64,000 nt of DNA, from the NCBI GenBank assembly GCA_964529005.1, contig CAZGUH010000002.1:1-64000 (forward strand). The letters run 5' to 3'. Source of the stretch: CAZGUH01 sp964529005. GTDB lineage: Bacteria > Actinomycetota > Acidimicrobiia > Acidimicrobiales > Ilumatobacteraceae. This document shows, piece by piece, positions 25,464 through 33,958 of this stretch. How positions within the stretch are numbered: position 1 is the stretch's first letter; each line of letters begins with the position of its first letter. A model generated the notes under the pieces. It saw nothing but the letters and a program-made list of their open reading frames with translations, did no database searches and was not told the origin of the DNA. The position numbers and the translations under genes are program-made.

Positions 25464-27098
25464 ATGGGCGGACGGCGGCCGTCGCGCGAAAACCGACACG
25501 CCGACGCGGGCGACGACCGGCTGGTGCAGGACGCGGCAGCGGGCTCGCATGCCGCGTTCGCGGAGCTGTACGACCGCCATCACCGCGCCGCGCTGTCGCT
25601 CGCGCGGCGGTTGACGAAGACCGACGCCGATGCCCACGACGTGGTCGCGGACACGTTCGCGGGGGTGTGGCGGGCGCTCAACAACGGTCGTGGTCCGCGC
25701 GACGCGTTCCGCACGTATCTGTTGACCTCGGTGCGTCACAACTGCGGGAGGCACGGGCGCGGTGAATCGGCACGGCGGTCGGCGCACAGCGAGCTCCCGG
25801 CGTTCGCGGAGTTTCCCGACATCGAGTCAGGGCCAGACCGCGAGGTCCTCGCCGCGGCCTTCAGCTCGCTGCCGGAGCGCTGGCAGACGGTGTTGTGGTC
25901 CGCCGAGGTGGAGGAGATGTCGTATGCCGCGATCGGCCAGCGGCTCGGCATCCGGCGCCCGGCTGCGATCGCGCTCGCCCGCCGTGCGCGCAAAGGCCTG
26001 GGCCGGGCGTATCTGGCGGCGTTCGCCACGCACAACGTCGGTCGATCGTGCGCGGAGGTGGCCCCGCTGATCGTCGACCGCGTGCTCGGCGAGCTGACGG
26101 CGGCGCACCACGATCGAGTCGAGCGACACCTCGAGGCATGCCTGGCCTGTCGCGACCTGTCGAACGACCTCCGTGGTTTGGAGCGTGGGTTGCGATCGCT
26201 CCCGCCCCCGTTGTTCGCGCTCCCCGCCGTCGGCGCCGCGGGGCGGCGCGTGGTCGGATCGCTGTTCTCCAGCGCGTCCATCGGCAAGCTGCTCGTGGCC
26301 TCGAGCATCACCGCGTCGGTCGGGCTCGGGTTGACGAGTGATGCGCCGTCGCGCATCGATGCCGCCGCAGAGTCGCCCAAGGGTGACGTCGCCTCCGTCT
26401 TCCTCGACGCGACCACCGGCCAGGGTTTCGCGACGCAGCCACGCCACACCGCCGCGGACGCTCAGGTCGTCGGCAGCGACGCCATGCCGCCCGATGGAAC
26501 CGGCGCGACCGCGGCCCCGATCACCACCACAGGCGTGTCGCCGCTCGGTCCGGTCGTCACCCTGCCCTCGTCGCTGATCGACGTCCCGCCCGCCAGCGAT
26601 CCCGACCCCCGCGCGGACCCGCCCGCGAACGACGGCGCGGGAGGCCAGACGCAGGCAATTCCGACGACGACCGTGCCGACCACTGCGCCGCCGACTGTGC
26701 CGCCGACTGTGCCGGAGCCATCCGGCGGCATCGGCGTGTCCGTCGAGATCGCCGGAGCGACCATCGATGCCGGGCTCGACGGCGGCCGTGTCGACGCGAT
26801 CGCCGGTGTCGTCATCCCCGATCTGGTCGACGTCGAGGCCGACGCTGTGGTGGACGTCCCCGCGCTCGACGCCGACGTCGACGTGTCGGCTGCCGCCGCG
26901 GACGTGGTCGACGCCGAGCTGGGCGTCCACGTCGATCCCGAACGCGTCGACGTGAGCCTCGACACCGACGTGCTCGGGCTGGACGTCGGCGTCGACGTCG
27001 GCGTCGACCTCGGCGTCACGCTGCCGCCGGTCGTCGAGGACCTGACGACGCCGGTGACCGACCTTCTCGACGGGTTGCTGGGCGGCAGCCAGACCTGA
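25464..27098 (+). CDS. ECF sigma factor fused to zinc-finger anti-sigma-like and extracytoplasmic regions
   Basis: A 544-residue protein. Sigma-70 region 2 covers about 20-95 (AFAELYDRHHRAALSLARRL, DAHDVVADTFAGVWRAL) and region 4 about 125-190 (LPERWQTVLWSAEVEEMSYA, then AIGQRLGI). A zinc-finger anti-sigma-like segment H-x3-C-x2-C (VERHLEACLACRDL) follows, then a hydrophobic helix (IGKLLVASSITASVGLGL), a Pro/Thr linker and an Asp/Val repeat tail (VGVDVGVDLGV). Sigma and anti-sigma-like parts in one chain suggest a membrane-tethered regulator that is released by signal. GAGAGGGG precedes the ATG. Confidence 0.85.
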   Translation: MGGRRPSRENRHADAGDDRLVQDAAAGSHAAFAELYDRHHRAALSLARRLTKTDADAHDVVADTFAGVWRALNNGRGPRDAFRTYLLTSVRHNCGRHGRGESARRSAHSELPAFAEFPDIESGPDREVLAAAFSSLPERWQTVLWSAEVEEMSYAAIGQRLGIRRPAAIALARRARKGLGRAYLAAFATHNVGRSCAEVAPLIVDRVLGELTAAHHDRVERHLEACLACRDLSNDLRGLERGLRSLPPPLFALPAVGAAGRRVVGSLFSSASIGKLLVASSITASVGLGLTSDAPSRIDAAAESPKGDVASVFLDATTGQGFATQPRHTAADAQVVGSDAMPPDGTGATAAPITTTGVSPLGPVVTLPSSLIDVPPASDPDPRADPPANDGAGGQTQAIPTTTVPTTAPPTVPPTVPEPSGGIGVSVEIAGATIDAGLDGGRVDAIAGVVIPDLVDVEADAVVDVPALDADVDVSAAAADVVDAELGVHVDPERVDVSLDTDVLGLDVGVDVGVDLGVTLPPVVEDLTTPVTDLLDGLLGGSQT

Positions 27099-27110
27099 TG
27101 TCGCCGGCGA

Positions 27111-28538
27111 CTACTGCTGGATGCTCTTGACCTCGAGGAACTCCTCGAAGCCGAACTCTCCGTACTCGCGCCCGATGCCGGACTGCTTGTAGCCGCCGAA
27201 CGGCGCCGCCGGGTTGAACGCGCCGCCGTTGACCGCGACCTGCCCGGTGCGCAGCCGGCGAGCGACGGCGCAAGCCCGCTCGGGGTCGGCGGCGCTGACA
27301 CCCCCCGACAGTCCGTAGACGGTGTCGTTGGCGATGCGGACAGCGTCGGCGTCGTCGACGAAACCCATGATCGACAGCACCGGGCCGAAGATCTCCGCCC
27401 GGGCGATCGTCATCTCCGGCGTGACGCGTGAGAACACCGTGGGTCGGACGTAGTAGCCGGTCTCCAACCCATCCGGCGCGCCGGGCCCGCCGGCGACGAG
27501 CTTCGCGCCTTCCTCGATGCCGGAGCGGATGAAGTGCTGCACCCGATCGCGCTGCGCCGCGGACGCGAGGGGCCCGAGATGCGTCGCGCTGTCGAACGGG
27601 TCGCCGACGACCAACGACGCGGCCGTTGCCGCCGCCACCTGCTCGGCCTCGTCGAGGCGATGCTGCGGCGCCAGCAGGCGCGTCAACGCCGAGCACGTCT
27701 GCCCGGAGTTGAGGAACGCGCTGTTCACCCCCGATCGCACGGCTGCGGCGAACGCGTCGTGGTCGAGGTCGTCGAGCAGGATGTTGGGCGACTTGCCCCC
27801 GAGCTCGAGCGCGACCTTCTTGATCGTCTCGGCGGCGACCTGCGCCACGCGCGTGCCCGCGCGCGCCGACCCCGTGAACGACACCATGTCGACGGCCGGG
27901 TGCGCCGCGATCGCCTCGCCGACCACCGGCCCGACGCCACAGACGATGTTGACGACACCGGCCGGCAGACCTGCCTCGTGCAGAACCTCGGCGAGAATGA
28001 GGGCGTCGATGGGAGCGACCTCGCTCGGCTTGAGCACCACCGTGCATCCCGCGGCGAGCGCATAGGCGACCTTCGCCGCGATCTGGTGCAGCGGATAGTT
28101 CCACGGGGTGATGCATCCGACGACACCGATCGGCTCCCGCACGATCAGCGACGTGCCGACGACGCGTTCGAACTCGTAGCTCGTCGCGATCGCCGCAGCC
28201 GTGGCGAAGGACCCGATCGGCAAGCCGACCTGGAGGCGCTTGGACAGCCGCGCGGCCATCCCGGTCTCGCGCGCGATCACCGCGGCGAGCTCGTCCGCAC
28301 GCGCCGCGAGCGCGTCACCGATTCGTGTCAGGTGCTTGGCCCGCTCCTCGACCGGCGTGTCCGCCCAGGCCGGGAACGCGCGGGCCGCAGCGGCGACCGC
28401 CGCGTCCACGTCGGCCGACGTCCCCGACGGGATCGTCGCCATGACCTCCTCGGTCACCGAGTCGAACACGTCGATGGTCTCATCGGAGGTCGACCGAACC
28501 CACTGCCCATCGATGAACTGCGATTCGAAGACTTTCAT
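27111..28538 (-). CDS. NAD(P)-dependent aldehyde dehydrogenase
   Basis: A 475-residue ALDH superfamily protein. It has PIGVVGCITPWNYPLHQIAA, VSFTGSARAGTRVAQVAAE (NAD-binding GSxxxG), the general base in LELGGKSPNILLDD, the catalytic Cys in NSGQTCSALTRLL, and APFGGYKQSGIGREYGEFGF near the end. The substrate range cannot be read from sequence; similarity is to broad-range aliphatic ALDHs. GGGAGTGGG precedes the ATG. Confidence 0.93.
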   Translation of the reverse strand: MKVFESQFIDGQWVRSTSDETIDVFDSVTEEVMATIPSGTSADVDAAVAAAARAFPAWADTPVEERAKHLTRIGDALAARADELAAVIARETGMAARLSKRLQVGLPIGSFATAAAIATSYEFERVVGTSLIVREPIGVVGCITPWNYPLHQIAAKVAYALAAGCTVVLKPSEVAPIDALILAEVLHEAGLPAGVVNIVCGVGPVVGEAIAAHPAVDMVSFTGSARAGTRVAQVAAETIKKVALELGGKSPNILLDDLDHDAFAAAVRSGVNSAFLNSGQTCSALTRLLAPQHRLDEAEQVAAATAASLVVGDPFDSATHLGPLASAAQRDRVQHFIRSGIEEGAKLVAGGPGAPDGLETGYYVRPTVFSRVTPEMTIARAEIFGPVLSIMGFVDDADAVRIANDTVYGLSGGVSAADPERACAVARRLRTGQVAVNGGAFNPAAPFGGYKQSGIGREYGEFGFEEFLEVKSIQQ

Positions 28539-28601
28539 CCCACTCCCTTGACGGCGAGCGCACAGCGCGCAGGCGGTTGATCGTGGCGCCGCCGGTGGTG
28601 G

Positions 28602-28622
28602 TGGGGCGCACCGTGCGCCCCA
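28602..28622. terminator. Hairpin terminator between the DUF2200 and ALDH genes
   Basis: TGGGGCGCAC and its exact complement GTGCGCCCCA flank a single C. The 10-bp GC stem lies about 40 nt past the stop of the leftward DUF2200 gene and upstream of the ALDH gene start. Confidence 0.55.
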
Positions 28623-28659
28623 CCCCCGTACCCGTCCCCAGAGCCCGTCGAGCTCGACG

Positions 28660-28920
28660 TCAGGTCCGGAGGACCTTCTCCATCGGCCGTCCCTTGGCGA
28701 GCTCGTCGACGAGCTTGTCCAGGTAGCGGATCTTCTGCATCAGCGGATCCTCGACGTTCTCGACGCGGACACCGAGGTGAGCCTGCAACGCCACGTCGTC
28801 ATACCCCGTGAGCCACGTGATGACCTCGTCCAACTCGGCCTTCGTGCGCCCCTTGCGCTCGACCTTGGTCACGTAGTGGGGATACACCGACGCCACGCTG
28901 ACCCTGAAGATCCGATGCAT
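28660..28920 (-). CDS. DUF2200 family protein, internally shortened
   Basis: An 86-residue protein. The start (MHRIFRVSVASVYPHYVTKV, KGRTKAELDEVITWLTGYD) and end (EDPLMQKIRYLDKLVDELAK, RPMEKVLRT) match DUF2200 closely. Family members are about 115-120 residues and carry a middle block around 'FFAEAP...NP...ITGVVCG' between the two halves. Here ALQAHL runs straight into GVRVENVED, so about 28 residues appear to be missing in frame. TAGGCT ends 7 nt before the ATG. The function of the family is unknown. Confidence 0.85.
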   Translation of the reverse strand: MHRIFRVSVASVYPHYVTKVERKGRTKAELDEVITWLTGYDDVALQAHLGVRVENVEDPLMQKIRYLDKLVDELAKGRPMEKVLRT

Positions 28921-29021
28921 CCTCGCGAGCCTATGGCTCGGCGCACGACCGCCGATGCCCCGTCGTGGCGCCCGATCTCAGGACTTCGCCAGACAGCGCC
29001 AAAGGAGCCCGCCATCACCAG

Positions 29022-29094
29022 AGCCGGGTGTGGGAATCGAACCCACGACCACATGATTACAAGTCAAGTGCTCTGCCAACTGAGCTAACCCGGC
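29022..29094 (-). tRNA. tRNA-Thr (TGT)
   Basis: A 73-nt cloverleaf with acceptor GCCGGGT/ACCCGGC, D arm GCTC...GAGC, anticodon loop CTTGTAA (anticodon TGT), T arm GTGGG-TTCGATT-CCCAC and discriminator T. CCA is not encoded. The anticodon stem CTTGA/TCATG has one T-T mismatch at the second pair, unusual but tolerable. It lies downstream of the ispD-ispF-rlmB group on the same strand. Confidence 0.94.
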
Positions 29095-29146
29095 GAGGAT
29101 CTCCGAGTGTAGGTCGCCTCGCTGGGACTCGCCCCAGCTCGATGGA

Positions 29147-29509
29147 TCAGCTGCCAGCGTCGCTGGAGGTCGGTCCGGGCATCGTGATCGGGGGGCCTTG
29201 CATCGGGATCGCGATCACGTCCTTCGGGCACACCGTCGCCTCGCCCGCCGCGGCCGGCTGGCAGTCCGCCGGTTCAGCCGGGCCAGCGGGGCGTTCCGGA
29301 GCCGGATCCGAATCTCCGTCGAGGGCCGCTCCGACCAACGCTCCGAGGCCGAACAGCACGGCGCCGGAGGCCACGGCCGCCGCCACGATCCACCGCCGCG
29401 GGACGCGGCGCGGCGAGGACGGCGGGTCTTCCGCCTCCGGCGGCTCGGCCGTCACCGTGATCTCGTCCATCTCGACCTTGGACGCTGCGAACCGCCGACG
29501 CAGTTCCAC
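29147..29509 (-). CDS. Single-pass membrane protein, hypothetical
   Basis: A 120-residue protein. It has a cytoplasmic Glu/Pro-rich N-terminus, one membrane helix (WIVAAAVASGAVLFGLGALV) and a short extracytoplasmic tail with two cysteines (ADCQPAAAGEATVCPKDV) that could pair. No family is recognised. Its GTG start lies 3 nt after the rlmB stop codon, so it is probably the last gene of that operon. Confidence 0.65.
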   Translation of the reverse strand: MELRRRFAASKVEMDEITVTAEPPEAEDPPSSPRRVPRRWIVAAAVASGAVLFGLGALVGAALDGDSDPAPERPAGPAEPADCQPAAAGEATVCPKDVIAIPMQGPPITMPGPTSSDAGS

Positions 29510-29512
29510 CGG

Positions 29513-30394
29513 TCAACGCCGCTGCCGGGCGACCTCGTAGACGGCGAGCGCAGCCGCGGCCGACACGTTGAGCGACGACAGCCGGCCGAGCATCGGGATG
29601 CTGACGATCATGTCGCAGCGCTCACGCACGAGCCGGCTGAGGCCCGCCCCCTCGGCACCCAGAACGAGGCAGATGCCCTCCGCCGCAAGGTCGCCGAGAT
29701 CGAAGAGCTCGCGATCGCTGCCGTCGTCCAAACCGACGACCCAGATGCCCGCGTCCTTCATCCGCGCGAGGGCAGCCGGCAGCCCGCCGACGAGCGCCAT
29801 CGGCACGTACTCGACAGCGCCGGCAGCCGCCTTGGCGACGGTCGGCGTCACGTGGACCGCCCGGTGCCGGGGAAGGATCACGCCGTCGACACCGGCGCCG
29901 TCGCAGCAGCGGATCAACGCCCCGAGGTTGCCCGGATCGGTGACGCCGTCGACCGCGACGAGAAACGGCGGCCGCCCCTGACGGCGGGCGATCAGCTGCT
30001 CGAAGTCGGTCTCCGGCAACCCTGCTGCCTTCGCCAGGATCCCCTGCGGGGCCTCGCTGCGCGCCGCTGCCTCCAGCCGCTTGCGGTTGACACGCTCGAC
30101 GCGGACACGCATCTGCCCGGCGATCTCGATGATGTCGTCGACCACCTCGTTCTGGTCCAGATCGCTCGCCACCCAGATCTCGCGCACCTTGCGCCGGCCG
30201 GCGAGCAGCAGCTCGCGCACCGCTTGGCGGCCCTCGACCTGCTCGCCACCGAGCGTCTTCTCGGTCTTCGGCGGCGGCGCCCCGGCGCCGGTGACCCGCC
30301 CGGTCCGACCCGCGCCGCGAGACGCGAACTGCCGACCCGTGCGTGGCGCGGCGCGGCCGTTCCTGCGACCGCTGCTCGACCCTCGTCGGTTCAT
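29513..30394 (-). CDS. rlmB: RlmB-like SPOUT 23S rRNA 2'-O-methyltransferase
   Basis: A 293-residue SpoU/TrmH family protein. The basic N-terminus (about 45 residues) is disordered. The substrate-binding domain starts at EGRQAVRELLLAGRRKVREI. The SPOUT knot motifs are VAVDGVTDPGNLGALIRCCD, CLVLGAEGAGLSRLV and IPMLGRLSSLNVSAAAALAV. The family methylates G2251 (E. coli numbering) in the peptidyl-transferase centre; the exact target is inferred. It overlaps ispF by 4 nt (ATGA). Confidence 0.92.
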   Translation of the reverse strand: MNRRGSSSGRRNGRAAPRTGRQFASRGAGRTGRVTGAGAPPPKTEKTLGGEQVEGRQAVRELLLAGRRKVREIWVASDLDQNEVVDDIIEIAGQMRVRVERVNRKRLEAAARSEAPQGILAKAAGLPETDFEQLIARRQGRPPFLVAVDGVTDPGNLGALIRCCDGAGVDGVILPRHRAVHVTPTVAKAAAGAVEYVPMALVGGLPAALARMKDAGIWVVGLDDGSDRELFDLGDLAAEGICLVLGAEGAGLSRLVRERCDMIVSIPMLGRLSSLNVSAAAALAVYEVARQRR

Positions 30395-30879
30395 CCCTGC
30401 TCCTCACGTACGATCACGGCCACTGCCCAGCAGGCGATGCCCTCACGGCGCCCGAGAGCTCCCAGGCCCTCGGCTCGACGGCCCTTCACACTCACCGGCG
30501 CGCCCACGGCGTCGCTCAGGCGCTGACGCATCGCGTCGCGCAGCGGCGCAAGCTTGGGCGTCTCGCACACCACGCTGCAATCGACGTTGCCGATCGTCCA
30601 TCCGGCGTCGCGCACGAGCGCGACCACGTGACGCAACAACGCGACCGAGTCTGCGCCCTCCCACGCCGGGTCGGTGTCGGGAAAGTGTTGACCGATGTCG
30701 CCGAGGTCAGCAGCGCCGAGCAGCGCGTCGGCGATCGCGTGGGCGACGGCATCGGCATCGCTGTGGCCGGCGAGGCCCGGCGCGCCAGCGAACTCGCAGC
30801 CTCCGAGGACCAATCGTCGCGACGGGTCGTCGCTGAAGCGGTGGACGTCGAAACCCTGACCGACGCGGATCGCCGGCAT
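30391..30879 (-). CDS. ispF: IspF: 2-C-methyl-D-erythritol 2,4-cyclodiphosphate synthase
   Basis: A 162-residue IspF: RVGQGFDVHRFSDD carries the D-x-H zinc ligands, then LAGHSDADAVAHAIADALLG, DIGQHFPDTDPAW, and VSVKGRRAEGLGALGRREGI near the end (usual family form 'KATTTEGLGFxGRxEGI'). It makes the cyclic diphosphate of the MEP isoprenoid pathway. It starts 1 nt after the ispD stop codon and overlaps rlmB, forming a tight operon. Confidence 0.96.
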   Translation of the reverse strand: MPAIRVGQGFDVHRFSDDPSRRLVLGGCEFAGAPGLAGHSDADAVAHAIADALLGAADLGDIGQHFPDTDPAWEGADSVALLRHVVALVRDAGWTIGNVDCSVVCETPKLAPLRDAMRQRLSDAVGAPVSVKGRRAEGLGALGRREGIACWAVAVIVREEQG

Positions 30880-30880
30880 C

Positions 30881-31513
30881 TCAGCACCCCACCTTGTCGC
30901 GGGCCCACTCCACATCCGCGGGAACCGTGATCTTGCGATTGTCGGCCTCACCGGGAACGACCAGGACGCGCCCGCCGATCGCCTCGACCAGCGCCGCGTC
31001 GTCGGTCCCTTCCGGCTCGCCGGCGTGAGCGGCGCGCAGCACGCCGGCGCGAAACGCCTGCGGTGTCTGCACCGCGACCAGCCGGGCTCGATCCGGCGTC
31101 GCGGTCACCACGCCGTCGGCGTCGACCACCTTCACGGTGTCGGTCACCGGCACACCCGGAACGGCCGCGTCCGCGCCGGCCCGCACCGCCGCCACCACGG
31201 CGGCGAAGAGCCCGGGACTCGCCAGTGGCCGGGCGGCGTCGTGCACGCAGATGATCCCCGCATCGGGAGGCACGGCCGACAGCCCCGCCCGAACGCTGCC
31301 ACTGCGGGTCGCGCCCCCGGGGACGCCGCCCTCGCGCTCGGCATGCTCCGGCGGGACCACCAGCACCACGCCGTCGCTCGCAGCTCGGGCCGTCGCCACG
31401 GATCGGTCGAGCACACGCTGGCCGCCGAGCATCTCGTACTGCTTGGGGCCGCCGAAGCGCGCGCCCGTGCCTGCGGCGACCACGATGGTCCACACGGGGT
31501 CGAGGGCCGGCAC
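30881..31513 (-). CDS. ispD: IspD: 2-C-methyl-D-erythritol 4-phosphate cytidylyltransferase
   Basis: A 210-residue IspD: WTIVVAAGTGARFGGPKQYE is the CTP-binding loop, then ATRSGSVRAGLSAVPPDAG, ICVHDAARPLASPGLF and VQTPQAFRAGVLRAA, ending NRKITVPADVEWA. It activates MEP with CTP in the isoprenoid pathway. I prefer GTG 31513, where TACCGT ends 8 nt upstream, over ATG 31546, whose codon would overlap the ATG of the divergent Crp gene. Confidence 0.94.
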   Translation of the reverse strand: MPALDPVWTIVVAAGTGARFGGPKQYEMLGGQRVLDRSVATARAASDGVVLVVPPEHAEREGGVPGGATRSGSVRAGLSAVPPDAGIICVHDAARPLASPGLFAAVVAAVRAGADAAVPGVPVTDTVKVVDADGVVTATPDRARLVAVQTPQAFRAGVLRAAHAGEPEGTDDAALVEAIGGRVLVVPGEADNRKITVPADVEWARDKVGC

Positions 31514-31521
31514 GACCGGCA

Positions 31522-31534
31522 ACGGTAGTACCGT
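31522..31534. promoter_or_regulatory. Palindromic double -10 element between ispD and crp
   Basis: ACGGTAGTACCGT is a perfect odd palindrome. Its right half reads TACCGT rightward, 10 nt before the Crp ATG. Its left half reads TACCGT leftward, 8 nt before the ispD GTG. The two starts are only 31 nt apart. Use as two back-to-back -10 hexamers is inferred from the pattern seen at other genes of this window. Confidence 0.6.
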
Positions 31535-31544
31535 CTCGGTCGCC

Positions 31545-32207
31545 ATGGCTCATGACGACGTCCTCGCCCAGACCGAACTCTTCGCCGACGCCTCGCCCGA
31601 GACGATCCAGACGATCGCTCGCTCTGCGCGCGAGATGTCGCTGATCCGCGGCGACGTGCTGTTCGCAGAGGGCGACGCGCCCGACGCGCTGTACGTCGTG
31701 CTGCGCGGCCGGATCGCCATCGCCATCGCGAACCCGATCGACAACCGCGAGAGCATGGTCGCGCTCATGGAGGAAGGCGACCTGTTCGGCGAGCTGTGCA
31801 TGTTCGACGAGCTCCCCCGCTCCGCCATGGCACGGGCCCTCGAGGCCACGACGCTGCTCACCATCCCCTACGACGCCGTGCTCAACGTGCTGCACGCCAA
31901 CCCGTCGCTGCTGTGGGGCGTCACCCGTCTGCTCGCCCGGCGCTTGCGCAACATGGACGAGGCATTGTCCGATTCGGTGTTCCTCGACGTCACGGGGCGC
32001 ACGGCGAAGCGCCTGCTCGAGCTGAGCGATGGCAAGGACGAGTTCGTCCTGCCGATCACCCAGGAGGAGCTGGCGGGAATGGTGGGAGCATCGCGCGAGA
32101 GGGTGAACAAGGCGATCGCCAGCTTCATCCGCCTCGGCTGGCTCGAGCAGCACGACCGCCGGTATCAGATCCTCCAGCGCGACCGCATCGAGCTGCGCGC
32201 CCGCTGA
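31545..32207 (+). CDS. Crp/Fnr family transcription regulator
   Basis: A 220-residue regulator. The N-terminal cyclic-nucleotide-binding fold (LIRGDVLFAEGDAPDALYVV, LFGELCMFDELPRSAMARAL) resembles mycobacterial CRP, with the G-E-L and R-S-A residues of the phosphate cassette kept. A dimer helix follows, then a winged helix QEELAGMVGASRERVNKAIA. The conserved cassette suggests cAMP binding. It stands alone, divergent from ispD. Confidence 0.93.
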   Translation: MAHDDVLAQTELFADASPETIQTIARSAREMSLIRGDVLFAEGDAPDALYVVLRGRIAIAIANPIDNRESMVALMEEGDLFGELCMFDELPRSAMARALEATTLLTIPYDAVLNVLHANPSLLWGVTRLLARRLRNMDEALSDSVFLDVTGRTAKRLLELSDGKDEFVLPITQEELAGMVGASRERVNKAIASFIRLGWLEQHDRRYQILQRDRIELRAR

Positions 32208-32211
32208 CCTC

Positions 32212-32880
32212 TCACCCCTTCATCCACGCCTCCGCCCGGGCGAACGCGTCGGCCGCGTCGTCCGCACGGTGGGCCGGCCGCGCAGCATCGTGCGCGAAGC
32301 CATGGTCCGCATCCGGGTATCGCACGACCGTTGCGCCCGTCGCTTCGAGCTCGGCGACCTCGTCGGCCGGCGTGTACGAATCCTTGCCGCCGATGAAGGC
32401 GAGGACCCGGTCGGCATGGCCGGACGCCACATAGTCGAGCGCGTCGCGCTGGGTCGGGCTGCGCCACGCAGCCGGCACACGGACCATGCCGTAGAAGCTG
32501 ACGAAGCGCACGAACCGATCGCTGCGGGCGGCCTTCATCGTGTACATCCCGCCCATGCAGAAACCCATCACGCCCACGCGCTCGTGCCCCGTCATGTCCG
32601 CGGCATGTTCGAGGTCGCGCAGCAGCACGTCGTCGTCGAGCGTGGGCATCGCGGCGGCCCGCTCCTCGAGGGTGGTCCCGAGACGGCGCCCGGGGAAAGG
32701 TTCGACGGCACACACGGTCATGCGCCATTCGCGCGCAAGGCGGGAGGTCAGATCGTCGAACAGCGGACGCAGGCCGAAGATGTCCGGCACGATCACCAGG
32801 CCCATGACAGGACCGCCCGACTCGGACGATCCGGGATTGGCGATCTCGACTTCGGTCCCGGATGGCAACGTCGCACGCAC
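32212..32880 (-). CDS. Dienelactone hydrolase family protein
   Basis: A 222-residue alpha/beta hydrolase with the DLH-type Cys nucleophile in VGVMGFCMGGMYTMKAA, Asp in GGKDSYTPADEV and His in YPDADHGFAHD. The family cleaves dienelactones and similar esters. GTG 32880 is chosen because TAATTT ends 7 nt upstream; ATG 32919 would add 13 Arg/Pro-rich residues. It converges on the Crp gene with a 4-nt gap. Confidence 0.88.
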   Translation of the reverse strand: MRATLPSGTEVEIANPGSSESGGPVMGLVIVPDIFGLRPLFDDLTSRLAREWRMTVCAVEPFPGRRLGTTLEERAAAMPTLDDDVLLRDLEHAADMTGHERVGVMGFCMGGMYTMKAARSDRFVRFVSFYGMVRVPAAWRSPTQRDALDYVASGHADRVLAFIGGKDSYTPADEVAELEATGATVVRYPDADHGFAHDAARPAHRADDAADAFARAEAWMKG

Positions 32881-32953
32881 CCGAACGAAATTAGGCGCTC
32901 CGGGGCGCTCCCGTCGCATGGTGCGCGACGAGAACGCCCCAGGTGGCCCCGCG

Positions 32954-33958
32954 TCAGCCGAGTCCGGCGACGTACTCCTCAGCCACCACCTCTGGCGACA
33001 GCTTGTCGACCTCCACCTTGACGAGCAGTTCCTTCAGCACGTCCGTGGTCAGCTCGGCGCTGATGCCGTCGAGCACCTCGGTGACGTCCGGCGTCGCGGC
33101 ATCCGCGGCGATCAACGGCAGCACCGCTTCGTGGGGCACCAGGTTCTGGTCGTCCTCCAGCGCCACGAAGCCTTCGGTCGTGATCACGGGAAGGGTGGAG
33201 AAGATGTTGCCGCAGTCGATCTCGCCCGCCTTCAGCGCGTCGGCGATCGCCGCGCCTTGCAGCGGGACGAACTCCGCGAACTCGGCGGCGAAGATCTCCT
33301 GGAAGCCACGCAGGCCGAACGGCGCACGGTCCTCGAACTCCGGCGGTGCGCCGAGCTTGATCTCCGACGCGACTGCGCCGAGGTCGGACAACGTCTTCAG
33401 ATCGTGCTCGGTGGCGGCCTCGCTGGTGCAGACGATGACGTCCTTGTCCTCAGCGGTGGAGGCGGCGAGCACGGTGAGGTTCTCCGGCAACGCCTCGTTC
33501 AGATCGGCGACCTGCTCGTCGATCGTCGTGGCATCGGGAAGCGCGCTCGGATCGTCCTGGCGCAGCACGAACGACAGCAGCGAGTTGGTGTACTCGGGCA
33601 CGAGGTCGACCTCGCCGGTGTCGATCGCCCGGTAGTAGATCTCGCGCGAGCCGATGTTGAGGTTGCGGTCGACGGTGAAGCCGGCGTCCTCCAGCGCGTG
33701 CGCGTAGATCTCGGCCAGCAACACGCTCTCGGAGAAGTCCGCCGATCCGACGGTGAGGGCCCCGCCCGCCGACGGCGCGCTGTCGCCTGCCGTGCCGGGC
33801 GTCAAGTCGGTGGTGTCGGGATCGGACGCTTGAGTCCCTGCATCGACCGTCGTGCCCGGGTCGTCGCCGCTGTCGCTGTCGTCGCCACACGCGGCAAGCA
33901 CGAGTGCCAACGCGGACAATGCGGCGACGGGCGCGGTCGTGAATCGACGGGATCTCAT
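32954..33958 (-). CDS. Glycine-betaine/choline-type ABC substrate-binding lipoprotein
   Basis: A 334-residue lipoprotein: signal LALVLAACGDD with a lipobox, an acidic Thr linker, then an OpuAC/QAT-type domain (LTVGSADFSESVLLAEIYAH, NLNIGSREIYYRAIDTGEVD, LVPEYTNSLLSFVL). These features match OsmF/OpuBC-like binders of quaternary amines. GGAGGAAG precedes the ATG, which overlaps the TGA of the upstream permease by one base. It is the last gene of an ATPase-permease-permease-binder operon. Confidence 0.92.
   Translation of the reverse strand: MRSRRFTTAPVAALSALALVLAACGDDSDSGDDPGTTVDAGTQASDPDTTDLTPGTAGDSAPSAGGALTVGSADFSESVLLAEIYAHALEDAGFTVDRNLNIGSREIYYRAIDTGEVDLVPEYTNSLLSFVLRQDDPSALPDATTIDEQVADLNEALPENLTVLAASTAEDKDVIVCTSEAATEHDLKTLSDLGAVASEIKLGAPPEFEDRAPFGLRGFQEIFAAEFAEFVPLQGAAIADALKAGEIDCGNIFSTLPVITTEGFVALEDDQNLVPHEAVLPLIAADAATPDVTEVLDGISAELTTDVLKELLVKVEVDKLSPEVVAEEYVAGLG

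Noticed and set aside
31514..31546. ATG 31546 as the ispD start
   Set aside because: It would overlap the ATG of the divergent crp gene and include both putative -10 elements within ispD. GTG 31513 fits the IspD N-terminus.
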